A DNA stretch of 64,000 nt from Archivesica marissinica (GCA_014843695.1 CM026398.1:12983950-13047949); one strand, 5' to 3'. Shown: positions 10,848 through 24,139, counted from the first letter of the stretch. Program-made: numbers and translations. Notes: generated by a model from the letters alone, not told the origin.

Positions 10848-12782
10848 ATAGCACCAGCGAGCTCGATGATCCTCAGCATACACATAGTATAATAGCACCA
10901 GTGAGCTCGATGATCCTCAGCATACACATAGTATAATAGCACCAGTGAGCTCGATGATCCTCAGCATACACATAGTATAATAGCACCAGTGAGCTCGATG
11001 ATTGATCCTCAGCATACACATAGTATAATAGCACCAGTGAGCTCGATGATCCTCAGCATACACATAGTATAATAGCACCAGCGAGCTCGATGATCCTCAG
11101 CATACACATAGTATAATAGCACCAGTGAGCTCGATGATCCTCAGCATACACATAGTATAATAGCACCAGCGAGCTCGATGATCCTCAGCATACACATAGT
11201 ATAATAGCACCAGCGAGCTCGATGATCCTCAGCATACACATAGTATAATAGCACCAGCGAGCTCGATGATCCTCAGCATACACATAGTATAATAGCACCA
11301 GTGAGCTCGATGATCCTCAGCATACACATAGTATAATAGCACCAGCGAGCTCGATGATCCTCAGCATACACATAGTATAATAGCACCAGTGAGCTCGATG
11401 ATCCTCAGCATACACATAGTATAATAGCACCAGCGAGCTCGATGATCCTCAGCATACACATAGTATAATAGCACCAGCGAGCTCGATGATCCTCAGCATA
11501 CACATAGTATAATAGCACCAGCGAGCTCGATGAACCTCAGCATACACATAGTATAATAGCACCAGTGAGCTCGATGATCCTCAGCATACACATAGTATAA
11601 TAGCACCAGTGAGCTCGATGATCCTCAGCATACACATAGTATAATAGCACCAGCGAGCTCGATGAACCTCAGCATACACATAGTATAATAGCACCAGCGA
11701 GCTCGATGATCCTCAGCATACACATAGTATAATAGCACCAGCGATTATCCTCAGCATACACATAGTATAATAGCACCAGCGAGCTCGATGAACCTCAGCA
11801 TACACATAGTATAATAGCACCAGCGAGCTCGATGAACCTCAGCATACACATAGTATAATAGCACCAGCGAGCTCGATGATCCTCAGCATACACATAGTAT
11901 AATAGCACCAGTGAGCTCGATGATCCTCAGCATACACATAGTATAATAGCACCAGTGAGCTCGATGATCCTCAGCATACACATAGTATAATAGCACCAGT
12001 GAGCTCGATGAACCTCAGCATACACATAGTATAATAGCACCAGCGAGCTCGATGAATCTCAGCATACACATAGTATAATAGCACCAGCGAGCTCGATGAT
12101 CCTCAGCATACACATAGTATAATAGCACCAGTGAGCTCGATGATCCTCAGCATACACATAGTATAATAGCACCAGTGAGCTCGATGATCCTCAGCATACA
12201 CATAGTATAATAGCACCAGCGAGCTCGATGATCCTCAGCATACACATAGTATAATAGCACCAGCGAGCTCGATGATCCTCAGCATACACATAGTATAATA
12301 GCACCAGCGAGCTCGATGATCCTCAGCATACACATAGTATAATAGCACCAGCGAGCTCGATGATCCTCAGCATACACATAGTATAATAGCACCAGTGAGC
12401 TCGATGATCCTCAGCATACACATAGTATAATAGCACCAGCGAGCTCGATGATCCTCAGCATACACATAGTATAATAGCACCAGTGAGCTCGATGATCCTC
12501 AGCATACACATAGTATAATAGCACCAGCGAGCTCGATGATCCTCAGCATACACATAGTATAATAGCACCAGTGAGCTCGATGATCCTCAGCATACACATA
12601 GTATAATAGCACCAGCGAGCTCGATGATCCTCAGCATACACATAGTATAATAGCACCAGTGAGCTCGATGATCCTCAGCATACACATAGTATAATAGCAC
12701 CAGCGAGCTCGATGATCCTCAGCATACACATAGTATAATAGCACCAGTGAGCTCGATGATCCTCAGCATACACATAGTATAA
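10848..12782. repeat. 44-bp satellite, about 44 copies
   Basis: The unit contains agcaccagcgagctcgatga and ends in acacatagtat. Copies are almost identical. Most variation is C/T at one CpG (agCGagctc or agTGagctc) and tgatcc versus tgaacc. One copy near 11003 has a short insertion and one near 11741 lacks 8 bases. The array abuts the 17-bp satellite with only about 14 bp between. Confidence 0.97.
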
Positions 12783-12844
12783 AGTGAGATATAATCACAC
12801 AAAATAAATACACTATTTTCCGTATATGATATAAGCCGAAAACT

Positions 12845-12918
12845 ATCCAATATGTAAAATATTGGACTGTGTGAGGCGCGTAGAGCCGAATATAGTACTA
12901 ATATTTTACATATTGGAT
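12845..12918. repeat. perfect 19-bp inverted repeat (hairpin)
   Basis: 12845-12863 (atccaatatgtaaaatatt) is the exact reverse complement of 12900-12918, with a 36-bp loop. The arms extend imperfectly outward through ataagcc at about 12830 and ggcttat at about 12928. It begins about 60 bp after the end of the 44-bp satellite. Confidence 0.8.
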
Positions 12919-13185
12919 CCGCTTGAGGCTTATATTTTACTTAAAACACACGTGTTATATAACAAGATCCTACTAATTAAAATTGTTAATTTCGTACATG
13001 TACGCGTAGGATTTAATATAATACTCTGGCCTTTTGGCAGCAGTCCAATATTAATAATTAAAACGGACTGCAAGTATAAAGGTATGACGTCACTACAGTA
13101 TTTTCAAGCATGATACAACCGTTACTATAGCATCGTTGATTGGCAGGATTTCGATACATAAGTATTGTTGCTCTGTTATTAAAGG

Positions 13186-14412
13186 AAAACAGCATTGAAA
13201 GTAATCCACAACATATATAACAATTTTATTTATGGAGAACTAGGTAGAACAACCTTAAGAATTAGAAGAGCTCTAAATGTTTTAAAATACTGGTTAAAAA
13301 ATTGTTCAGTTAGATAGTGTGTTAAAATTGTATATGATATGATGTATAGTGAAATAGAAATTAGACCAGATTATAGTAATTGGGCTTCAGGTATTAGCAA
13401 GTTATTACAAGCATTAGGATTTAATGATGTATGGTTAAACCAAGGAGTCGGAAATAAGAATATTTATAAGTGTAGCAAAACAAAGACTAAATGATATTTT
13501 TTATGCAAAATTGGTTTTCAGAATTGAGTAACTCCACAAGGGCTAGAACTTATGTTTTATATGCAGATTTCAAGTTTCAGACATATATGAACGGTGTAAA
13601 TATTGATAAATTTAGAATAGCATTGTCACGCTTCAGAGTATCATCTCATAGACTTGAAGTAGAAACTGGTCGATGGCATAGACCCTTAGCAATACCATAT
13701 GAAGAAAGAAAATGTAGATATTCTTTAACTTTAGAAGATGAATTTCACTTTGTTTTAGAATGTCAGCTATATACCGATTTAAGAAAAACACATATTACCG
13801 TCTCCGTTGCCCAGTGGTTAAGGCGTCCGCCTACGGAGCGGGAGGTCGAAGGTTCGAATCTCGCCAGGGGTTCGTTCTGATATGGCCGGTTGGTGAGCCG
13901 CCAGCTAGTTAAATAATGGTTACCGATTGCCTACCAGCCTGGCGCCTGGCATACACGCATAGGATTCGGGTGTTCATAAAAAGATGTGTCTCATAAGTCA
14001 GAAATGACTGGCCCTTTAAATAGGGATGACACTATAATAAACAAACACTTTACTTTACTTTACATATTAAGAAATACTTTTGGATAAATCCAAATGTTCC
14101 TAAATTTATTGACCTCAAAAAATGTTATAATAATTAAAGATTTGGCTATGTATATATACAAATCATTTCAAGTCAGAAACAACCTGTTCTATGACTAGTG
14201 TTCATATCTCATTATACGTTATACGCTAGCCAATCGTAAACGTTTTGTATTTGCACGTGTTTTTATTTGCACATTTGCTCTATATAATTATATTACATAG
14301 TTACACAAGGCACGCAGTGCCAATGTTCACGTTTGAAAGTATGTAATGTGTATATAATGTGTACTCATGGGCATATTGCCCATTGTATTTCGAAATAAAC
14401 TCTTGAAACTCT
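13186..14412 (+). mobile_element. LINE 3' remnant with zinc-knuckle-like C-terminus, split by a SINE
   Basis: Translated fragments include AKQRLNDIF, FRIALSRFRVSSHRLEVETG and an ERKCRYSLTLEDEFHFVLEC motif, which is the C-terminal Cys/His-type region common to many invertebrate LINEs. A one-base insertion in a T run near 13497 shifts the frame. A family-B SINE at 13798-14061 interrupts the reading frame, and the ORF resumes at 14062 with YIKKYFWINPN. The 3' part is AT-rich and ends near 14412 with aataaactcttgaaac, a plausible element 3' end. Its 5' boundary is uncertain. Confidence 0.7.
13798..14061 (+). mobile_element. SINE family B (tRNA-Arg-like head) inside a LINE
   Basis: The head reads ccgtctccgttgcccagtgg, with anticodon loop ctacgga (ACG, Arg-like) and B box ggttcgaatctc. 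The body has tctgatatggccggttggtg and the tail cactataataaacaaacac. It is flanked by an 8-bp target duplication, acatatta, at 13790-13797 and 14062-14069. This proves insertion into the LINE. Confidence 0.93.
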
Positions 14413-14552
14413 TATATAACCTTTAAATGATTTCATTTCCATGTATGCATATCATTATAAAAACCAATGACCATCAATACAACAAATATAGTCAACTAAA
14501 CATAATTGGTAACGTTACACTATAGGTAGCGATACAAAGTAGGTAACAATGC

Positions 14553-14819
14553 ACAGACGGGTCTGTAGTCCAGTGGTAACACGCTGGACTGGTAATCCAG
14601 CTTCGATCCCCCGTCTGACCCTAATAAAATGAACAGTCTTTCAGATGGGACTTTAAACCGAGGTCTCGTGTCGATGCTGTAAACCGTGCACGTAAAAGAA
14701 CCAGAGGAGACTCTGGAATGGATCTCTGTCTGTATCATTGCACTATCCTTCACTAATGACTAATCTCTTCAGGAGGCGTCGCTCATATGGGAAACCGGTA
14801 GCGACGATAAATAAACGTA
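14553..14819 (+). mobile_element. SINE family A, tRNA head with 10-bp deletion
   Basis: This is a full-length copy in head-body-tail order, but the head lacks the ggatcgcagg segment before the B box. Its 3' end aaacgta runs directly into tcatgtggcgactgaaactgg, the first spacer of the 33-bp array that follows. Confidence 0.9.
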
Positions 14820-14825
14820 TCATGT

Positions 14826-17004
14826 GGCGACTGAAACTGGTTCAAAATGTTCACCAGTTCTATATATATATCCCTGACGTGGCATACACCACATACGTAT
14901 CATTTGGCGACTGAAACTGGTTCAAAATGTTCACCAGTTCTATATATCCCTGGTTCAAAATGTTCACCAGTTCTATATATCCCTGGTTCAAAATGTTCAC
15001 CATTCTATATATCTCTGGTTCAAAATGTTCACCAGTTCTATATATCCCTGACGTGGCATATAGCACATACGTATCATTTGGCGACTGTAACTGGTTCAAA
15101 ATGTTCACCAGTTCTATATATCCCTGACGTGGCATATAGCACATACGTATCATTTGGTGACTGTAACTGGTTCAAAATGTTCACCAGTTCCTATATATCC
15201 CTGACGTGGCATATAGCACACACGTATCATTTGGCGACTGAAACTGGTTCAAAATGTTCACCAGTTCTATATATCCCTGGTTCAAAATGTTCACCAGTTC
15301 TATATATCCCTGACGTGGCATATAGCACATACGTATCATTTGGTGACTGTAACTGGTTCAAAATGTTCACCAGTTCTATATATCCCTGACGTGGCATATA
15401 GCACATACGTATCATTTGATGACTGTAACTGGTTCAAAATGTTCACCAGTTCTATATATCCCTGACGTGGCATATAGCACATACGTATCATTTGGTGACT
15501 GTAACTGGTTCAAAATGTTCCCCAGTTCTATATATCCCTGGTTCAAAATGTTCACCAGTTCTATATATCCCTGGTTCAAAATGTTCACCAGTTCTATATA
15601 TCCCTGTTTCAAAATGTTCACCAGTTCTATATATCCCTGGTTCAAAATGTTCACCAGTTCTATATATCCCTGGTTCAAAATGTTCACCAGTTCTATATAT
15701 CCCTGGTGTGGCATACAGCACATACGTATCATTTGGCGACTGAAACTGGTTCAAAATGTTCACCAGTTCTATATGTCCCTGGTTCAAAATGTTCACCAGT
15801 TCTATATATCCCTGGTTCAAAATTTTCACCAGTTCTATATATCCCTGGTTCAAAATGTTCACCAGTTCTATATATCCCTGACGTGGCATACAGCATACGT
15901 ATCATTTGGCGACAGAAACTGGTTCAAAATGTTCACCAGTTCTATATATCCCTGGTTCAAAATGTTCACCAGTCCTATATATCCCTGGTTCAAAATGTTC
16001 ACCAGTTCTATATATCCCTGGTTCAAAATGTTCACCAGTCCTATATATCCCTGGTTCAAAATGTTCACCAGTTCTATATATCCCTGGTTCAAAATGTTCA
16101 CCAGTTCTATATATCCCTGGTTCAAAATGTTCACCAGTCCTATATATCCCTGGATCAAAATGTTCACCAGTTCTATATATCCCTGGTTCAAAATGTTCAC
16201 CAGTCCTATATATCCCTGGTTCAAAATGTTCACCAGTTCTATATATCCCTGGTTCAAAATGTTCACCAGTTCTATATATCCCTGGTTCAAAATGTTCACC
16301 AGTTCTATATATCCCTGGTTCAAAATGTTCACCAGTTCTATATATCCCTGGTGTGGCATACAGCACATACGTATCATTTGGCGACTGAAACTGGTTCAAA
16401 ATGTTCACCAGTTCTATATATCCCTGGTTCAAAATGTTCACCAGTTCTATATATCCCTGGTTCAAAATGTTCACCAGTTCTATATATCCCTGACGTGGCA
16501 TACAGCATACGTATCATTTGGCGACAGAAACTGGTTCAAAATGTTCACCAGTTCTATATATCCCTGGTTCAAAATGTTCACCAGTTCTATATATCCCTGG
16601 TTCAAAATGTTCACCAGTTCTATATATCCCTGACGTGGCATACAGCATACGTATCATTTGGCGACAGAAACTGGTTCAAAATGTTCACCAGTCCAATATA
16701 TCCCTGGTTCAAAATGTTCACCAGTCCTATATATCCCTGGTTCAAAATGTTCACCAGTTCTATATATCCCTGGTTCAAAATGTTCACCAGTTCTATATAT
16801 CCCTGGTTCAAAATGTTCACCAGTTCTATATATCCCTGGTTCAAAATGTTCACCAGTCCTATATATCCCTGGTTCAAAATGTTCACCAGTTCTATATATC
16901 CCTGGTTCAAAATGTTCACCAGTCCTATATATCCCTGGTTCAAAATGTTCACCAGTTCTATATATCCCTGGTTCAAAATGTTCACAAGTCCTATATATCC
17001 ATGA
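14826..17004. repeat. 33-bp minisatellite with interspersed 43-bp spacer
   Basis: The basic unit starts tggttcaaaatgttcaccag and ends tatatatccc. At intervals a spacer containing tgacgtggcata and cacatacgtatcatttggcg is inserted, giving higher-order blocks such as 15895-16370 and 16375-16640. Because 33 is divisible by three and the unit has no stop in several frames, long open frames of up to 432 codons appear on both strands. These are not genes. Confidence 0.97.
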
Positions 17005-17442
17005 TAAGGAATAATTCGCATCCTCTGCCATTTACCCTCTGCAGTCTTCAGTCTTCGCATCGGAGAATTGGATGCGGCTTGTTTTTCGTTAATGTGTTCA
17101 TTTGTAGTTATTGCTCGGGCAAATGAATACAAATTGTAAATGAATAATGGTTTCATGTATATATTACACTTGCATTTCCCCACATACTATGTGTTATTAA
17201 TTATTTCCTAATTCAAATGTCAAACCTGGACAGCGAGCTTATTCACAAGCTCATACGCAAATAACATTGGATCATGTACTGTGCATCCGGGTTGCTGCAT
17301 CTTTCTCATGAATAGATTATGTGGTTTTGTTTTACACAGTCGTTACCCTTGATAAATTAAATATATATCATTACATTTATCCAATCAAACCATTGCTTCA
17401 AGGCTAAGTGTGAACCAAAACAAAACGCTTGTTGCAATGCTT
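17005..17442. other. unique sequence, nothing recognised
   Basis: No coding motif, tRNA head or repeat was recognised between the 33-bp array and the next SINE. Confidence 0.5.
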
Positions 17443-17642
17443 AGTGCAATAATACAGACAGAGACCCATTCCAGAGTCTCCTCTGGTTCTTTTACGTGCA
17501 CGGTGTACAGCACCGACACGAGACCTCGGTTTAAAGTCCCATCTGAAAGACTGTTAATTTTATTAGGGTCAGACTGGAGATCGAACCTACGATCCCTGGA
17601 TTACCAGTCCAGCGTGTTACCACTGGACTACAGATCCGTCTG
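17443..17642 (-). mobile_element. SINE family A, 3'-truncated
   Basis: The minus-strand tRNA head and body are present up to the aatgggtctctgtctgtatt segment. The conserved tail with gcgacgcctcc is missing. No clear target duplication was found. Confidence 0.88.
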
Positions 17643-17664
17643 TACTGAACACAACTAGATTAAG

Positions 17665-17666
<2 letters not shown>

Positions 17667-17709
<43 letters not shown>
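17667..17709. repeat. (TA)n microsatellite
   Basis: About 43 bp of uninterrupted TA dinucleotides. Confidence 0.97.
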
Positions 17710-17711
<2 letters not shown>

Positions 17712-17927
17712 GACGATAGAGGATATTTGTGTTTATCAGAGTATGCACACATATGTTGCCTTTGAATGGATGCTTTATATGCAAATACGCTTAAGTTTCT
17801 TACGTCAATGCAACACACTTAAAATTACTAGGAACATCCTAGGATTCCTTCCTAACATTCAAGTACAAAATGATATTCATCTTCTAAAACTTTACAAAAC
17901 GGACGCTCCTTTAGAGGACATCATGTG

Positions 17928-18195
17928 TGTTTTACGTTTATTTATCATCGCTACCGGTTGCCCATATGAGCGACGCCTCCTAAAGAGATTAGTCATTTTA
18001 GATTTAGGAGGATAATGCAATGATACAGACAGAGACCCTTTCCAGAGTATCCTCTTTATATTCTACGTGCACGGTGTAAAACACCGACACGAGACCTCGG
18101 TTTAATGTCCCATCTGAAAGACTGTTAATATTATTAGGGTCAGACGGGGGATCGAACCTGCGATCCCTGGATTACTGGACTACAGATCCGTCTGT
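17928..18195 (-). mobile_element. SINE family A with clear 12-bp target duplication
   Basis: The minus-strand element is flanked by ggacatcatgtg at 17916-17927 and 18196-18207. The tRNA head has lost about 18 bp covering most of the anticodon arm (ggattactggactacag in plus reading). This copy probably cannot be transcribed normally by Pol III. Confidence 0.93.
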
Positions 18196-18207
18196 GGACA
18201 TCATGTG

Positions 18208-18599
18208 CTTGCACTATAACGTATTAAACAGGTACTCACACATGTCGACTGGTTCCGAACTCGCTGCAGTTACAATCACAACACACAGAATGTATAAACA
18301 ATATAACAGATAGCATGCATGTAAGCCACATTCTGTAGTCAAGGTTAACCACCATGTTACTATGTCTATGACAATTACACTTAACACTAATTGTAAAATT
18401 AATTTCCGGTTTTCAAATATGCATTGGTTCAAAACGACAAACATGTGATAATGAATGAAGTAAATATGAGAAAATATAGAATACTGCTGGTATTATAGCT
18501 ATATGATGGCAGTATTGGACAATATATCAGTCTGAACGAGAAAACAAACATCTTGGTGCAGTGAGATATAGACAGATGCACTTGGGTTCGAAGTTATCG
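18208..18599. other. unique sequence, nothing recognised
   Basis: Only short open frames are present and no motif was recognised. Confidence 0.45.
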
Positions 18600-19336
18600 A
18601 GTGTGTACTAATTCTATATTGCGAGTGTGTACTAATTCCATATTGCGAGTGTGTACTAATTCCATATTGCGAGTGTGTACTAATTCCATATTGCGAGTGT
18701 GTACTAATTCCATATTGCGAGTGTGTACTAATTCCATATTGCGAGTGTGTACTAATTCCATATTGCGAGTGTGTACTAATTCCATAGTGCGAGTGTGTAC
18801 TAATTCCATAGTGCGAGTGTGTACTAATTCCATAGTGCGAGTGTGTACTAATTCCATAGTGCGAGTGTGTACTAATTCCATATTGCGAGTGTGTACTAAT
18901 TCCATAGTGCGAGTGTGTACTAATTCCATAGTGCGAGTGTGTACTAATTCCATAGTGCGAGTGTGTACTAATTCCATAGTGCGAGTGTGTACTAATTCCA
19001 TAGTGCGAGTGTGTACTAATTCCATAGTGCGAGTGTGTACTAATTCCATAGAGCGAGTGTGTACTAATTCCATATTGCGAGTGTGTACTAATTCCATATT
19101 GCGAGTGTGTACTAATTCCATAGTGCGAGTGTGTACTAATTCCATAGTGCGAGTGTGTACTAATTCCATAGTGCGAGTGTGTACTAATTCCATAGTGCGA
19201 GTGTGTACTAATTCCATATTGCGAGTGTGTACTAATTCCATAGTGCGAGTGTGTACTAATTCCATATTGCGAGTGTGTACTAATTCCATATTGCGAGTGT
19301 GTACTAATTCCATAGTGCGAGTGTGTACTAATTCCG
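18600..19336. repeat. 24-bp minisatellite, about 31 copies
   Basis: The unit is gagtgtgtactaattccata plus ttgc or gtgc. The only common variation is ATATTGC versus ATAGTGC, with one GAGC copy near 19051. The unit length is divisible by three and it gives long spurious frames (MELVHTR and GISTHS types). Confidence 0.97.
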
Positions 19337-19710
19337 GATAAAAACGGAATGATACCTCTCTCAGATATCAAAGGCAACTGGACAGGGGAAATGACGTCAT
19401 CAAAATGGCTACTTATTCCAATTAACCCTTTCCTTCATAGAGATTTAGGTTAATATACTATTATATATCCATAAAAACGACAGCCATATAGCTATCATGC
19501 AGTGGATAAGTACTCGCCATATCTATCCCAACTCCATAGTTATTACTGGGTCTACATGAGATTCTGGCTTTAATTATGAACATTGGTTTGGCTACTACAC
19601 TGTCAATGTATGTTGTATTGGTAATGACGTCCAGAGGTGCTCTTATGAGGGAAATGGTTAAATATCATATAATATGAGTATGTTTGAAATATCTGTTAAA
19701 GTCATTTTTT
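19337..19710. other. unique sequence between arrays
   Basis: No gene or known repeat was recognised. Confidence 0.45.
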
Positions 19711-19785
19711 AAGCTTTATTTATTTTACAACGATTGCAAAGCAAGTTTTAACAACTTATATTAATCATTCTCGTTGGCGCAGATC
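19711..19785 (-). mobile_element. SINE family D, 3' tail fragment
   Basis: On the minus strand it carries gcgccaacgagaatgattaa, ataagttgtt and then cgttgtaaaataaataaagc. This matches the 3' parts of the family-D copies at 30931 and 51209. The tRNA head is absent. Confidence 0.75.
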
Positions 19786-19847
19786 TCATTTAATATTATA
19801 GTTTTAAAACATCGAATTGTAGGTTATTTAGACTATATTGCTGATGC

Positions 19848-20915
19848 AAACTATCCAAACTATCCAACTATCAAACTATCACAAACTATCACAAACTATC
19901 ACAAACTATCCAACTATCTAACTATCAAACTATCCAACTATCATCAAACTATCACAAACTATCCAACTATCGCAAACTATCCAACTATCCAACTATCAAA
20001 CTATCCAACTATCCAACTATCACAAACTAACTATCCAACTATCAAACTACCCAACCATCAAACTATCACAAACTATCCAACTATCATAAACTATCCAACT
20101 ATCAAACTATTAAACTATCCAACTATCACAAACTACCCAACTATCCAACTATCCAACTATCATAAACTATCCAACTATCCAACTACCAAACTATCCAACT
20201 ACCCAACTATCCAACTATCACAAACTACCCAACTATCCAACTATCCAACTATCCAACTACCCAACTATCCAACTATCCAACTATCACAAACTATCCAACT
20301 ATCCAACTATCACAAACTATCCAACTATCCAACTATCACAAACTATCCAACTATCACAAACTATCCAACTACCCAACTACCCAACTATCCAACTATCCAA
20401 CTATCCAACTATCACAAACTATCCAACTATCCAACTATCCAACTATCCAACTACCCAACTATCACAAACTACCCAACTATCCAACTACCCAACTATCACA
20501 AACTACCCAACTATCCAACTACCCAACTATCACAAACTATCCAACTATCCAACTACCCAACTATCACAAACTATCCAACTATCCAACTATCACAAACTAT
20601 CCAACTACCCAACTATCACAAACTATCCAACTACCCAACTATCACAAACTATCCAACTATCCAACTATCACAAACTATCCAACTACCCAACTATCACAAA
20701 CTATCCAACTACCCAACTATCACAAACTATCCAACTATCCAACTACCCAACTATCACAAACTATCCAACTATCCAACTACCCAACTATCACAAACTATCA
20801 CAAACTATCCAACTATCCAACTATCCAACTGTCAAACTATCCAAACTATCCAACTATCAAACTATCACAAATTATCTAATTATCAAACTATCCAACTATC
20901 TAACTATCAAACTAT
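19848..20915. repeat. CAACTATC-based satellite running into an assembly gap
   Basis: It consists of irregular mixtures of caactatc, caactaccc and cacaaactatc words, with loose higher-order periods of about 50-60 bp near 20500-20790. The array has no clean end because it reaches the N run. Confidence 0.95.
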
Positions 20916-21915
20916 NNNNNNNNNNNNNNNNNNNNNNNNNNNNNNNNNNNNNNNNNNNNNNNNNNNNNNNNNNNNNNNNNNNNNNNNNNNNNNNNNNNNN
21001 NNNNNNNNNNNNNNNNNNNNNNNNNNNNNNNNNNNNNNNNNNNNNNNNNNNNNNNNNNNNNNNNNNNNNNNNNNNNNNNNNNNNNNNNNNNNNNNNNNNN
21101 NNNNNNNNNNNNNNNNNNNNNNNNNNNNNNNNNNNNNNNNNNNNNNNNNNNNNNNNNNNNNNNNNNNNNNNNNNNNNNNNNNNNNNNNNNNNNNNNNNNN
21201 NNNNNNNNNNNNNNNNNNNNNNNNNNNNNNNNNNNNNNNNNNNNNNNNNNNNNNNNNNNNNNNNNNNNNNNNNNNNNNNNNNNNNNNNNNNNNNNNNNNN
21301 NNNNNNNNNNNNNNNNNNNNNNNNNNNNNNNNNNNNNNNNNNNNNNNNNNNNNNNNNNNNNNNNNNNNNNNNNNNNNNNNNNNNNNNNNNNNNNNNNNNN
21401 NNNNNNNNNNNNNNNNNNNNNNNNNNNNNNNNNNNNNNNNNNNNNNNNNNNNNNNNNNNNNNNNNNNNNNNNNNNNNNNNNNNNNNNNNNNNNNNNNNNN
21501 NNNNNNNNNNNNNNNNNNNNNNNNNNNNNNNNNNNNNNNNNNNNNNNNNNNNNNNNNNNNNNNNNNNNNNNNNNNNNNNNNNNNNNNNNNNNNNNNNNNN
21601 NNNNNNNNNNNNNNNNNNNNNNNNNNNNNNNNNNNNNNNNNNNNNNNNNNNNNNNNNNNNNNNNNNNNNNNNNNNNNNNNNNNNNNNNNNNNNNNNNNNN
21701 NNNNNNNNNNNNNNNNNNNNNNNNNNNNNNNNNNNNNNNNNNNNNNNNNNNNNNNNNNNNNNNNNNNNNNNNNNNNNNNNNNNNNNNNNNNNNNNNNNNN
21801 NNNNNNNNNNNNNNNNNNNNNNNNNNNNNNNNNNNNNNNNNNNNNNNNNNNNNNNNNNNNNNNNNNNNNNNNNNNNNNNNNNNNNNNNNNNNNNNNNNNN
21901 NNNNNNNNNNNNNNN
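20916..21915. other. assembly gap, exactly 1000 N
   Basis: This is a round-number N run separating two unrelated satellites. The true size is unknown and the junction between the arrays is not observed. Confidence 0.99.
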
Positions 21916-24087
21916 ACAATACATGCATACATATACAATACGTGCATACATATACAATACATGCATACATATACAATGCATGCATAAATATACAATACAT
22001 GCATACATATACAATACATGCATACATATACAATACATGCATACATATACAATACATGCATACATATACAATGCATGCATACATATACAATGCATGCATA
22101 CATATACAATACATGCATACATATACAATACATGCATACATATACAATACATGCATACATATACAATACATGCATACATATACAATACATGCATATATAT
22201 ATACAATACATGCATACATATACAATAATGCTACTACATACATACATACATACATATACAATACATGCATACATTACAATACGTACATACATATACAATA
22301 CATGCATACATAACAATACATGCATACATACACAATACATGCATACATATACATACATGCATACATACACAATACATGCATACATATACAATACATGCAT
22401 ACATATACAATACGTGCATACATATACAATACATGTACACATATACAATACATACATACATACATACACATACTGCATACTATACAATACGATGCATACA
22501 TATACAATACATGTACACATATACAATACATGCATACATATACAATACATACATACATATACAATACATACATACATACATATACAATACATGCATATAT
22601 ATACAATATGTACATATACAATACATACATACATATACAATACATGCATACATATACAATACATACATACATATACAATACATGCATACATATACAATAC
22701 ATACATATACAATACATGCATACATATACAATACATACATACATATACAATACATACATACATACATATACATGCATATATATACAATAAATGTACACAT
22801 ATACAATACATACATACATATACAATACATGCATACATATACAATACATACATACATATACAATACATGCATACATATACAATACAAACATACATATACA
22901 ATACATACATACATATACAATACATGCATATATATACAATAAATGTACACATATACAATACATACATACATATACAATACATGCATACATATACAATACA
23001 TGTACACATACACAATACATGTACACATATACAATACATACATACATATACAATACGTACATACATATACAATACGTGTACACATACACAATACATGCAT
23101 ACATATACAATACATGCATACATATACAATACGTGTACACATACACAATACATGCATACATATACAATACGTGCATACATATACAATACATGCATACATA
23201 TACAATACATGCATACATATACAATACATGCATACATATACAATACATGCATACATATACAATACATGCATACATATACAATACATGCATAAATATACAG
23301 TACATGCATACATATACAATACATGCATACATATACAATACATGCATACATATACAATACATGCATACATATACAATACGTGTACACATATACAATACAT
23401 GCATACATATACAATACATGCATACATATACAATACGTGTACACATACACAATACATGCATACATATACAATACATGCATACACATACAATACATACATA
23501 CATATACAATACATGCATACATATACAATACATACATATACAATACATACATATACAATACATGCATACATATACATTACATGCATACATATACGATACA
23601 TACATACATATGCAATACATGCATACATATACAATACATACATATATATACAATATACGTGCATACATATACAATACATGCATACATATACAATACATAT
23701 ATATATACAATATACGTGCATACATATACAATACATGCATACATATACAACACATACATACATATACAACACATGCATATATATATATACAATACATGCA
23801 TACATATACAATACATGCATACATATACAATACATACATACATATACAATACATGCATACATATACATTACATACATACATTTACAATACATACATACAT
23901 ATACAACACATACATATACAATACATGCATACATATACATTACATACATACATATACAATACATGCATACATATACAATACAATACATACATATACAATA
24001 CATGCATATACAATACATACATATACAATACATACATATACAATACATACATACATATACATTACATACATACATATACAATACATG
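21916..24087. repeat. 19-bp satellite (acaatacatgcatacatat)
   Basis: About 114 units with length variants: loss of 4 bp, ca-to-ta changes, and gtgtaca variants in 22980-23460. It is palindrome-rich (atgcat, tgcatgca). Because 19 leaves a remainder of 1 on division by three, the translation cycles through all three frames without stops and gives spurious frames on both strands. Confidence 0.97.
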
Positions 24088-24139
24088 CTTTAATTCTGAG
24101 TTGTCCCCCATGCCTTCCTATACTAGACTCGAGGTTAAC

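Noticed and set aside
10848..12782. CRISPR-like array
   Set aside because: Units are contiguous copies with no unique spacers, and the genome is clearly eukaryotic.
14826..17004. Long open frames, up to 432 codons, with SKCSPVLYIPG or QNVHQFYISL repeats
   Set aside because: The 33-bp unit is a multiple of three and lacks stops. Frames are open on both strands and in several phases at once, with no start context or splice signals.
18600..19336. Repetitive MELVHTR / GISTHS / VCTNSI proteins
   Set aside because: These are translations of a 24-bp minisatellite in several frames and on both strands.
21916..24087. Frames of 400-880 codons, Tyr/Cys/His-rich
   Set aside because: They are produced by a 19-bp repeat without stops. 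Some of them also run through the N gap.
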